DNA of 38,102 bases from an uncultured Flavobacteriaceae bacterium (GTDB lineage: Bacteria > Bacteroidota > Bacteroidia > Flavobacteriales > Flavobacteriaceae): NCBI GenBank assembly GCA_947311635.1, contig CAMZLD010000109.1, positions 1 to 38,102 on the forward strand, read 5' to 3'. The notes under the pieces were generated by a model. It made no database searches and was not told the origin of the DNA. It saw nothing but the letters and a program-made list of their open reading frames with translations. Both the position numbers and the translations under genes were made by a program. Shown piece after piece: positions 20,140 through 28,354 of this stretch (the stretch's first letter is position 1; the number at the start of each line of letters is the position of its first letter).

Positions 20140-20177
20140 ATTAAAAAATTGTAATTTTAATGCTGAAATAGATAGCG

Positions 20178-21317
20178 ATGCTTAATAAACGTTTATTGAT
20201 ACGAAATTTACTAGCTCATAATGATGAGAATAGTTTTTACGACAATAAGCAACGTTTAGACCTCAATCATAAAATAGGAAAAGCAAAGTTTATCAAGCAT
20301 ATTTGCGCACTATCAAACGCTAATCCTGCAAATAATTCATATATAGTTGTCGGTATTGAAGACAGTACAAATGCTATTTTAGGAGTTGATTTTTTTGATG
20401 ACAGTAAGATTCAGAATTTGGTAAATGCACATTTATTAAACCCACCAAAAATTCAATATGAAAACGTATCATTTCCTACACTTCCGAAGTATAAAGCAAT
20501 AGGGTTAATTACAATTCATGCAACACCTCAGCTTACTGTTTTTAAAAAAAATGCATGGAAATATAAAAAAGGAGATGCCTTTTATAGAAGAGGAAGCAAT
20601 TCTTTATTAGCCCCACCTAATTTTGAACTTCAAAATACCAATAAAAAGATTGTTGCATCTATAGAAAAAAATGCAAGTAATAACATAGAATTGACATTAA
20701 ATGGAGTGTTTCATTTTATGGATAAACACAAAGCTGCATACCATCCACAATACAAAGTTTTTAATGAGCAATTTGTATTGTGTTGGGCAGGACAGCAAAA
20801 AAAAATAGGCAAAGAAACGTTTTATTCACGTGTAGATATTGAGCTGGTTAATGAGCAAGTGCGTTTATTTTATTCAGATCTAGACGATGTAAAGATAGAA
20901 TTTGACAACAACTCATTTCGTATTACAGAATTTGTTCAATTAGGAATTAATGACATCATTAAACTTTATCCATTAGAAAAAAAAGTGATTCATTTTAAAG
21001 GAAACGGACGTTATGTTATTGCTTCCGAAGTACTTTTTGAAGCTCCACAATTTGATCTTAAAAACCTGCACCATGTTTATAATACATACAATACACTTCT
21101 TCATAAACTAGAATCACACACCATATTAAGTCAGCAAGACATAAAAATGTTAGAAAAAGCCCCTATTATTTTTATGATTTGCATTTTACATGAATTTGAA
21201 AATGCCAAAGAGCGTTTAGATACTTTAAAACCCTATTTAAAAGCATTAGATAATAAAAAAGCATATATTAAATACAAAGAAGTTAAAAGGATTCTTCGGA
21301 AATTAAAATATCGATAA
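20178..21317 (+). CDS. ATP-binding / AlbA_2 (Schlafen-type) domain protein
   Basis: NDENSFYDNKQRLDLNHKIGKAKFIKHICALSNANPANNSYIVVGIEDSTN...FYRRGSNS. Confidence 0.75.
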   Translation: MLNKRLLIRNLLAHNDENSFYDNKQRLDLNHKIGKAKFIKHICALSNANPANNSYIVVGIEDSTNAILGVDFFDDSKIQNLVNAHLLNPPKIQYENVSFPTLPKYKAIGLITIHATPQLTVFKKNAWKYKKGDAFYRRGSNSLLAPPNFELQNTNKKIVASIEKNASNNIELTLNGVFHFMDKHKAAYHPQYKVFNEQFVLCWAGQQKKIGKETFYSRVDIELVNEQVRLFYSDLDDVKIEFDNNSFRITEFVQLGINDIIKLYPLEKKVIHFKGNGRYVIASEVLFEAPQFDLKNLHHVYNTYNTLLHKLESHTILSQQDIKMLEKAPIIFMICILHEFENAKERLDTLKPYLKALDNKKAYIKYKEVKRILRKLKYR

Positions 21318-21320
21318 TAA

Positions 21321-21350
21321 AAAAAGCCGCTCAATTTTGAGCGGCTTTAA
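21321..21350. terminator. bidirectional intrinsic terminator between converging genes
   Basis: AAAAAGCCGCTCA-ATTT-TGAGCGGCTTT. Confidence 0.88.
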
Positions 21351-21366
21351 GTTGTTTGATAAAATA

Positions 21367-22920
21367 TTACAAATCAAATTTGATACCTTGTGCTAAAGGT
21401 AATTCTGTTGTATAATTAATGGTATTTGTTTGTCTTCTCATATACACCTTCCATGCATCAGAGCCTGACTCTCTTCCGCCTCCAGTTTCTTTTTCTCCAC
21501 CAAAAGCTCCGCCTATTTCTGCACCAGAAGTGCCAATGTTTACGTTTGCAATTCCACAGTCAGAACCAGCAACAGATAAAAAGGCTTCTGCTTCTCTTAA
21601 GTTATTGGTCATTATAGCAGAAGACAAGCCTTGTACTACACCGTTTTGAACGTCTATGGCATTGGTTACGTCTCCAGAATATTTTAATAAATATAAAACC
21701 GGAGCAAATGTTTCGTGCTGTACAATTTCAAAATGATTTTGAGCTTCTGCAATAGCAGGTTTTACGTAGCAACCGCTTTCGTAGCCTTCGCCTTCTAAAA
21801 CACCACCTTCTACTATTAAAGTACCGCCTTCTGCAACTACTTTTTCTCTTGCAAGATTATATTGCTTAACCGCATCTGTATCAATTAATGGTCCAACGTG
21901 GTTGTTTTCGTCTAATGGATTCCCGATACGTAATTGTCCGTAAGCTTTTACAATTGCTTCTTTTACTTTGTCGTAAATAGAGTCGTGAATAATCAATCTT
22001 CTGGTAGAAGTACAACGTTGCCCTGCAGTACCAACAGCACCAAATACAGCGCCAATAACGGTCATTTTAATATCAGAGTCTGGGGTTACAATTATAGCGT
22101 TGTTTCCGCCTAATTCTAATAATGATTTACCCAAACGTTTTGCAACGGCTTGCGCTACAATTTTACCCATTCTTATAGAACCTGTGGCAGAAATTAATGG
22201 CACACGGTTGTCGTTGGTCATAAGTTCGCCAACGCGGTAATCACCATTTACCAAATTACTTATTCCTTCTGGCAAGTTGTTTTCTGCAAACACTTCTGCA
22301 GCTATATTTTGACAAGCAATACCACACAAAGGAGCTTTTTCACTGGGTTTCCAAACGCATACATCTCCACAAATCCAAGCCAAGGCTGTATTCCAAGCCC
22401 AAACGGCAACCGGAAAGTTAAAAGCAGAAATAATACCTACAACTCCAAGTGGATGATATTGCTCGTACATTCTATGACCAGGTCTTTCAGAGTGCATTGT
22501 TAAACCGTGTAATTGACGGGATAAGCCAACTGCAAAATCACAGATGTCTATCATTTCTTGTACTTCGCCTAAGCCTTCTTGATATGATTTACCCATTTCA
22601 TAAGAAACAAGTTTGCCTAAGGCTTCTTTTTTTTCTCTTAATTTTTCTCCAAATTGACGTACAATTTCACCACGTTGAGGTGCTGGTTTTGTTCTCCATG
22701 TTTTGAAAGCAGCGGTTGCTGTTTTCATCATTTTTTCATAATCTTCTTTTGAAGTGGTTTTTACTTTTCCTATTAACTTTCCATCTACGGGAGAATAAGA
22801 TTCTATAATTTCACCATTAGAAAAATGATGAGAACCTGTTGAGGTTCCTTCATTGATATCTTTTACACCTAATTCTTTAAGTGCTTTTTGTATTCCAAAA
22901 TCGGTTGCTACTGCTGGCAT
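21367..22920 (-). CDS. aldehyde dehydrogenase, ALDH7 / alpha-aminoadipic semialdehyde dehydrogenase-like
   Basis: LGVVGIISAFNFPVAVWAWNTALAWICGD, LELGGNNAIIV, GTAGQRCTSTRRLI. Confidence 0.92.
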   Translation of the reverse strand: MPAVATDFGIQKALKELGVKDINEGTSTGSHHFSNGEIIESYSPVDGKLIGKVKTTSKEDYEKMMKTATAAFKTWRTKPAPQRGEIVRQFGEKLREKKEALGKLVSYEMGKSYQEGLGEVQEMIDICDFAVGLSRQLHGLTMHSERPGHRMYEQYHPLGVVGIISAFNFPVAVWAWNTALAWICGDVCVWKPSEKAPLCGIACQNIAAEVFAENNLPEGISNLVNGDYRVGELMTNDNRVPLISATGSIRMGKIVAQAVAKRLGKSLLELGGNNAIIVTPDSDIKMTVIGAVFGAVGTAGQRCTSTRRLIIHDSIYDKVKEAIVKAYGQLRIGNPLDENNHVGPLIDTDAVKQYNLAREKVVAEGGTLIVEGGVLEGEGYESGCYVKPAIAEAQNHFEIVQHETFAPVLYLLKYSGDVTNAIDVQNGVVQGLSSAIMTNNLREAEAFLSVAGSDCGIANVNIGTSGAEIGGAFGGEKETGGGRESGSDAWKVYMRRQTNTINYTTELPLAQGIKFDL

Positions 22921-22997
22921 ATCTAAGTTTTTAATAATTAAAATTTCTAACTGCTAAATTACAAATAATTATGCGGTATGTAAAGGGCTTTAAAACA

Positions 22998-23028
22998 AAA
23001 TCCGCTTCTTTGTTAATAAGAAGCGGAA
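22998..23028 (-). terminator. putative intrinsic terminator for the 24963-23063 minus-strand genes
   Basis: CCGCTTCTT (23002-23010) / AAGAAGCGG (23018-23026), followed on - by ATTTTGTTTT. Confidence 0.75.
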
Positions 23029-23062
23029 TTGCTGTTTGGTAACCAACCAAACTATTAACCAA

Positions 23063-24421
23063 CTAAAATTTAAAGTTTAATCCTGAATAAACACCTATAA
23101 AATAAGGTTTTAAACCGCCTTCATTTGTAGAAAATGTATTGGTTTGTATTTTTAGTGTTGGCGCAATATTAAAGTAAAGGGCTTTAGAAATTTTATAATC
23201 GAAATCTAAACCAATATTTCCTGAAAAATTTAAAGTATTTAAATTGGTTGCTTTTCCTAAATTGGTTGTATAATCTACGGTACTTACAGAAACTTTATTT
23301 GCATCTAAAAATAATGTGCTAATTCCACCAAAAAAATTAAGACCAAATTTTGTGTTGTTGTTAAGTTTGTATTTTATTTCTAAGGGAATTTCTATATATC
23401 CAAATTCTTGATAAAGCGTTCCTTTAACACTTGTTCTTAAATCCTGTTGGTTAGAAGATCCTAGTGGAGAAACAGTAGGGTTTGCCGTAACATTTACATT
23501 TGTTGATTGGGGACTAGCAATGGTCGAAAAACTTTTAGATTCTAATGAAGGAGATACATACACATCATTATTAGAATAACTAAGAGCAAGTTTATGAACA
23601 CCGGTTTGAACACTTAAACGGTCATTTATGGCGTAATTTACCCGAAAACCATACGAAAAATTCGAAATGCTATTTTTTGCTTTGTTTGCTAGTTTTTTAT
23701 CTATAGAAGAGCCTTTTCTTTCAAAAGGACTAAAAAATACTGGCGCTACTATTGATGAAACGGTCCAGTTAGAAGTACTTATAGAGGGCACATCATTTTC
23801 GGCAATGATTTTATCTTCATTAAATTTAATGGTTTGTTTTTTTGGTTTTAAGGTTGCAACAATGTTTAGTGAATCGTTTGTTTTAAAAGTAGCTTTATTT
23901 GCAGTAGTTGTTTTTATACTTTCATTTAAATCTAATTGAGCAACATTTTTATTTTTTACAGTTCTAATAGCTTGTTTAGAATTGGTGTCTTTATTTAATA
24001 AAGGTTCTTGAGAGGTAGATTTAAATGACTGTATCTCCTTTTTAGTAGATGTAGCTAAAATAATCGTTTCCTCTTTTTTATGTGCTATATTTTTAGATGA
24101 AACATCTAAATTATTAGTTGTTTGTTCTTCTCTAAAAAGCTTATTGTTTTTGGTTTCAAGTTGTTTTTTGTTTTGTACAACTGTTACATTAGGAAGCGAT
24201 TTATCTAGAGGAGATAAAGTGCGTGTATCTTTTTGTTGAAATAATAAAAAGAGGGCAATAGCAGCAGTTATACCACCAAACCAATACCAAAAAGGAAAGA
24301 TTCTTCTTTTTTGACGACCATCTAATTGGCGTTCTATGTTTTTCCAAATAGCTTCTGAAGGTTCTTGTTCAAAATCCTTTAGTTTTTCTTGAAATAAACG
24401 ATCTATATTTTTCTGTTTCAT
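23063..24421 (-). CDS. single-TM protein with C-terminal outer-membrane beta-barrel; candidate dual-membrane-spanning anti-sigma factor
   Basis: N-term KNIDRLFQEKLKDFEQEPSEAIWKNIERQLDG, TM FPFWYWFGGITAAIALFLLF, long polar linker, beta-barrel ending YFIGVYSGLNFKF. Confidence 0.7.
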   Translation of the reverse strand: MKQKNIDRLFQEKLKDFEQEPSEAIWKNIERQLDGRQKRRIFPFWYWFGGITAAIALFLLFQQKDTRTLSPLDKSLPNVTVVQNKKQLETKNNKLFREEQTTNNLDVSSKNIAHKKEETIILATSTKKEIQSFKSTSQEPLLNKDTNSKQAIRTVKNKNVAQLDLNESIKTTTANKATFKTNDSLNIVATLKPKKQTIKFNEDKIIAENDVPSISTSNWTVSSIVAPVFFSPFERKGSSIDKKLANKAKNSISNFSYGFRVNYAINDRLSVQTGVHKLALSYSNNDVYVSPSLESKSFSTIASPQSTNVNVTANPTVSPLGSSNQQDLRTSVKGTLYQEFGYIEIPLEIKYKLNNNTKFGLNFFGGISTLFLDANKVSVSTVDYTTNLGKATNLNTLNFSGNIGLDFDYKISKALYFNIAPTLKIQTNTFSTNEGGLKPYFIGVYSGLNFKF

Positions 24422-24423
24422 AA

Positions 24424-24963
24424 TTATTTAGCTAAAAAAGAATGTGCATCATTTGCTTCTATTTTCCTTTTAAGAATACTACGCGCGCGTGATAAATTTG
24501 ATTTTGATGTACCTTCTGAAATTGTTAACATTTTTGCGATTTCTTTATGAGAATATCCATCTAAAACATAGAGGTTAAAAACCATACGGTATCTATCTGG
24601 AAGTTCCTGAATCAAGGCCAATAAATAATCTAAACTAATCGCTTCTTCATCTACTAGTACCGTTTCGTCCTCAATGTATTCTTCATGTACTAAAGAAAGC
24701 ATTCCTTTTGTTCTATAGGTTTGTAATGCGGTATTTACAATGATTCGTTTGATCCAACCTTCAAAAGAGCCTTTAAATTTAAATTGGTCTATTTTCTTAA
24801 AAATGGTCATAAATCCATTTTGTAAATTATCTTCTGCTTCTTGTTTGTTTTTTGAATATTTTAAACATAACGAAAACAACTTAGCAGCATAAAGCTGATA
24901 AATTTGCGCTTGAGCCTTGCGGTCTTTTTGCGCGCATTTTTTTATAAGTTGTTTTAATTTCAA
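24424..24963 (-). CDS. ECF-type RNA polymerase sigma factor
   Basis: QEAEDNLQNGFMTIFKKIDQFKFKGSFEGWIKRIIVNTALQTYR, HKEIAKMLTISEGTSKSNLSRARSILK. Confidence 0.93.
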   Translation of the reverse strand: MKLKQLIKKCAQKDRKAQAQIYQLYAAKLFSLCLKYSKNKQEAEDNLQNGFMTIFKKIDQFKFKGSFEGWIKRIIVNTALQTYRTKGMLSLVHEEYIEDETVLVDEEAISLDYLLALIQELPDRYRMVFNLYVLDGYSHKEIAKMLTISEGTSKSNLSRARSILKRKIEANDAHSFLAK

Positions 24964-24973
24964 TACGGTTCAT

Positions 24974-25381
24974 TTAATTTACTGGCACTATTACTTCTTC
25001 ATATATATCGTCGCCATTTGAGGTTTTTCCTTTCCAAAATTTTAAGATATAATCATTTTGTTGCGTTGCTGTGATGTTAAAAGAATATTCAAAAACCTGG
25101 TTATTAACGGCCTGACAATTGCTAGACTCCTTTTCAATAGCACTTATAGCAATGATTCTAGTGCTGTTATCTTCCTCTAAATACAGATCGTAAAAACGAT
25201 AACAAAAAGAGGGTAATTTATATTTAATAATAATGGTGCTCTCTTGGCCTAAATGAAAAGTATCTGGTACCGTAAAGGCTTCAATAGGTATAATTTTCAT
25301 ATTGACCAAAGTATTTTGCTCTTCTAAAGAGCAAGATAGTATTGTAAGTAACAATAAGAAAAGAGCCCATTTGTTTTTCAT
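24974..25381 (-). CDS. small lipoprotein of unknown function
   Basis: MKNKWALFLLLLTILSCSLEEQNT lipobox; 10 bp upstream of the sigma factor, same strand. Confidence 0.75.
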   Translation of the reverse strand: MKNKWALFLLLLTILSCSLEEQNTLVNMKIIPIEAFTVPDTFHLGQESTIIIKYKLPSFCYRFYDLYLEEDNSTRIIAISAIEKESSNCQAVNNQVFEYSFNITATQQNDYILKFWKGKTSNGDDIYEEVIVPVN

Positions 25382-25444
25382 GATGTTGTTTTCCTTTTGG
25401 TATTTACAAGATACAAAATATCAGTTTGGTTGCGTAAAAAAAGT

Positions 25445-25452
25445 TACTTTTG
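25445..25452 (+). promoter_or_regulatory. putative -7 box TACTTTTG
   Basis: Matches TAnnTTTG, 8 nt before ATG at 25461; TTTG at 25425-25428 upstream. Confidence 0.5.
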
Positions 25453-25460
25453 TGGCAAGT

Positions 25461-26441
25461 ATGTTGACAGCAAAAATTTTTAATATTTCTTCAAAAAGTA
25501 ACTTTAAAAAAGTTGCCTTAGATGTTTTTAGGTTTCAAGCCAAAAACAATGCTGTTTATGCGCAGTTTTTAAAACATTTACATGTTTCTGTAGAAAAGGT
25601 TCAGCAACTAGAAGAAATTCCTTTTTTACCTATTCAGTTTTTTAAATCACACAAAGTAGTCGCTTCAAAAAAAAAGATTCAAGAAGTGTTTTTAAGCAGT
25701 GGAACAACAGGAAACAAAACAAGCAAACATTATGTAGTTGAACCAGCACTTTACCAAAAAAGTTACACCAAAGGGTTTGAATCTTTCTTCGGAAGTGTAA
25801 AAGACTTTGCTATATTAGCATTATTACCAAATTATTTAGAACGAAAAGGCTCATCGTTGGTGTATATGATGCAAGATTTAATTCATCAATCACAAAATAC
25901 AGCAAGTGGTTTTTTTCTTAATAATGAAGCAGAATTGGCTAAAAAATTACAAAAACTAGATAAAAACGGACAAAAAACGCTCTTAATTGGTGTATCTTAC
26001 GCTTTGTTAGATTTGATAGAAAAACAAAAATTTGACTTAAAAAATACTATTGTTATGGAAACTGGCGGTATGAAAGGACGACGAAAAGAAATGATAAGAG
26101 AAGAATTGCACACAGTTTTATGTAATGGTTTTGGTGTAGAAAAAATTTATTCAGAATATGGCATGACAGAACTTTTAAGTCAGGCATATTCTAAAGGAGA
26201 CGGGCTTTTTACAACGCCACCTTGGATGAAAATTTTAATTAGAGACACAGAAGACGCCTTAACTATACAACCAAACGGAACCTCAGGAGCCATCAATGTA
26301 ATTGATCTTGCAAATATTAATTCGTGTAGTTTTATTGCTACAGATGATTTAGGAAAGCTCTATCAAAACAATACTTTTGAAATTTTAGGGCGTTTTGATC
26401 ATGCAGATATTAGAGGTTGTAATTTGTTACTAATAAAATGA
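25461..26441 (+). CDS. LuxE-like acyl-protein synthetase / acyltransferase
   Basis: LSSGTTGNKTSKHYV AMP-binding-like motif, GFGVEKIYSEYGMTELLSQAYSKGDGLF; start at 25461 rather than 25302. Confidence 0.85.
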   Translation: MLTAKIFNISSKSNFKKVALDVFRFQAKNNAVYAQFLKHLHVSVEKVQQLEEIPFLPIQFFKSHKVVASKKKIQEVFLSSGTTGNKTSKHYVVEPALYQKSYTKGFESFFGSVKDFAILALLPNYLERKGSSLVYMMQDLIHQSQNTASGFFLNNEAELAKKLQKLDKNGQKTLLIGVSYALLDLIEKQKFDLKNTIVMETGGMKGRRKEMIREELHTVLCNGFGVEKIYSEYGMTELLSQAYSKGDGLFTTPPWMKILIRDTEDALTIQPNGTSGAINVIDLANINSCSFIATDDLGKLYQNNTFEILGRFDHADIRGCNLLLIK

Positions 26442-27472
26442 AAAAGACCGCCAATAAAGCCTCTAGAGGTTGTGTAACGACCTTTGCTATTTTTATAGTA
26501 GCCACCATTATTTTTAGTGTACAACAATCGTATGTTCGGTTAAATCCTTTGTTTAGTTTTTTAGTTGCTTATGTACTAGCAACCATTGTGGTTAATAAGA
26601 TTAGTTACCGTAAAGATCAAAAAGGTGCAAAAGCAAGTATTGCACGTTATTTAGTAGTTGGCTTTTTAATGCTTGCAGGCTTTCTGTATCTAAAAAACGG
26701 TTTTTTACGACAACGACAAGCTGTTTTTGAAGAAAAAGAGGAGGTTACCACAACAAAAGTGATTAAAGAACATCAAAAAGATGTAAATGTGATTTCTCAT
26801 TTTAGAAAATGGAAAGATAACTACGGAAATAAATTTCAAGGTAATTTTGCTGTTAGAACAGCAGATTATACTTCAAGGCAGCAACAAATGAAAGCTTTTA
26901 GAGCTAAAAACTATAAGCTCTTTTGGCACGACTTATACAGTTTTATGTATCATAAAAGCAAAAATAAGTTAGATTTAATGTATACTTCTTTCGAAAAAAT
27001 AAGAAAAAAGCACCGCTTAAATCAACGAGATTTTGCAGAAATGGTGGTTACCTTTGTACAAGACATTCCGTATGCCTTAGTTTTAGAAAGCACTTGCGAG
27101 ATACAAAACATCACCCAAAAATCACTCAAAGATGTTTTGAGAAGATGCAACAGTTGTTGTATCGGAAAAATTAAATATGGCGTTCAGCAACCAATAGCTT
27201 TTTTAGGAAACTTAAAAGGAGATTGCGATACACGAACACTGCTTATCTTTACCATTTTAAAACAATTTGGATATGATGTAGCCATTTTAAACAGCGATTA
27301 TTATAGACATTCGGTTTTAGGATTAAACATTCCCGCAAGTGGATTGTACAAAGTATATAAAGGAAAGAAATACTATCTTTGGGAAACCACATCAAAATAT
27401 TTTAAACTAGGCTATTTAGCCAAAAACGTCAACAATGTAAAACATTGGAAGATGATTATAACTAGCAAATAA
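26438..27472 (+). CDS. membrane protein with transglutaminase-like cysteine-protease fold candidate
   Basis: Two N-terminal TMs; LKGDCDTRTLLIFTILKQFGYDVAIL...YYRHSVLGLNIP...KYYLWETTSKYFKLG. Confidence 0.6.
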   Translation: MKKTANKASRGCVTTFAIFIVATIIFSVQQSYVRLNPLFSFLVAYVLATIVVNKISYRKDQKGAKASIARYLVVGFLMLAGFLYLKNGFLRQRQAVFEEKEEVTTTKVIKEHQKDVNVISHFRKWKDNYGNKFQGNFAVRTADYTSRQQQMKAFRAKNYKLFWHDLYSFMYHKSKNKLDLMYTSFEKIRKKHRLNQRDFAEMVVTFVQDIPYALVLESTCEIQNITQKSLKDVLRRCNSCCIGKIKYGVQQPIAFLGNLKGDCDTRTLLIFTILKQFGYDVAILNSDYYRHSVLGLNIPASGLYKVYKGKKYYLWETTSKYFKLGYLAKNVNNVKHWKMIITSK

Positions 27473-27476
27473 CACT

Positions 27477-27992
27477 ATGAACACCAACTTATTTACCTTA
27501 GCCATTGCAGAAATTTTAATTGCCCTAACCGTTTCGGTTTCGGTGTTGTTTTTGTCATTTCAAATTCTAAAAAAGATATTTTTTAAAAATATTTCATTTG
27601 CCAAAGACAATCTAGCATTTGTTATTTTTTCTAGCGGAATTATTATTTCCATCGGTTTTATTTTAAGTGAGATTATTCCGTCAATTTCTAATATTATTAG
27701 AATAGCCATGAATGAAAGTGACGGTATTCCGTTTGCTCAAATATTAAAATATTCTGGCTTGTATTTACTTATTGGTTTTTTAATAGCCTTGGTAATTAAT
27801 GCCGTTACTTTTTTATTGTTTTCTGTGCTTACTAAAAGTGTTAATGAATTTCAAGAAATTAAAAATAACAACACCGCAGTTGCCTTACTTATTGCGGCAA
27901 TTTTAGTTGCTATTACCATGATTTTAAAAGATAGTATTGCGCTTTTAATGAGCAGCATGATGCCTTTTCAAGAAGTTACTAATTTTTTGTAG
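27477..27992 (+). CDS. DUF350-like membrane protein
   Basis: Four predicted TMs, EIKNNNTAVALLIAAILVAITMILKDSI; stop TAG lies at the end of element D. Confidence 0.65.
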   Translation: MNTNLFTLAIAEILIALTVSVSVLFLSFQILKKIFFKNISFAKDNLAFVIFSSGIIISIGFILSEIIPSISNIIRIAMNESDGIPFAQILKYSGLYLLIGFLIALVINAVTFLLFSVLTKSVNEFQEIKNNNTAVALLIAAILVAITMILKDSIALLMSSMMPFQEVTNFL

Positions 27993-28206
27993 TGTCCTAA
28001 TGACGTAAGACCGTTTCACTGTTAGACGAAAGATAAAAGACTTGATTGTAACAATACGATAAACAGTTATTTGAAAAATATTGTTATTGATAGATAACAT
28101 AAAATTTAAAAAACAGAAAAAGCAAGGTGTCTATTTAAAAAAGCTCTTAGAACCTCTATTAAACATACCTTTTTAGAGTTTTTATAAATTTTAATCGGAC
28201 AACAAT
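27987..28206 (-). mobile_element. MITE-like element copy D (left boundary 27987 or 27990)
   Basis: TAGTGTCCTAATGACGTAAGACCGTTTCAC...TTTATAAATTTTAATCGGACAACAAT, reverse complement of A-C. Confidence 0.82.
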
Positions 28207-28300
28207 ATTTTTTTGTAAGATATTTATCTGTTTGATGTTATTTTACTAACATCTCAAAAATTGAACAGTCTAATTTTTGAATTATTTGACCAAAAAGTGA

Positions 28301-28308
28301 TATATTTG
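28301..28308 (+). promoter_or_regulatory. putative -7 box TATATTTG with TTTG at 28276-28279 (21-nt spacer)
   Basis: Matches Bacteroidota TTTG / TAnnTTTG. Confidence 0.5.
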
Positions 28309-28354
28309 ACATAGAGAATGATGTTTTTTGTTGTGCAACTCAAAGTTAATTGAG

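Noticed and set aside
20178-21317. AlbA_2/Schlafen-type gene as part of an anti-phage defence island
   Set aside because: No recognisable defence partners nearby; neighbours are housekeeping genes.
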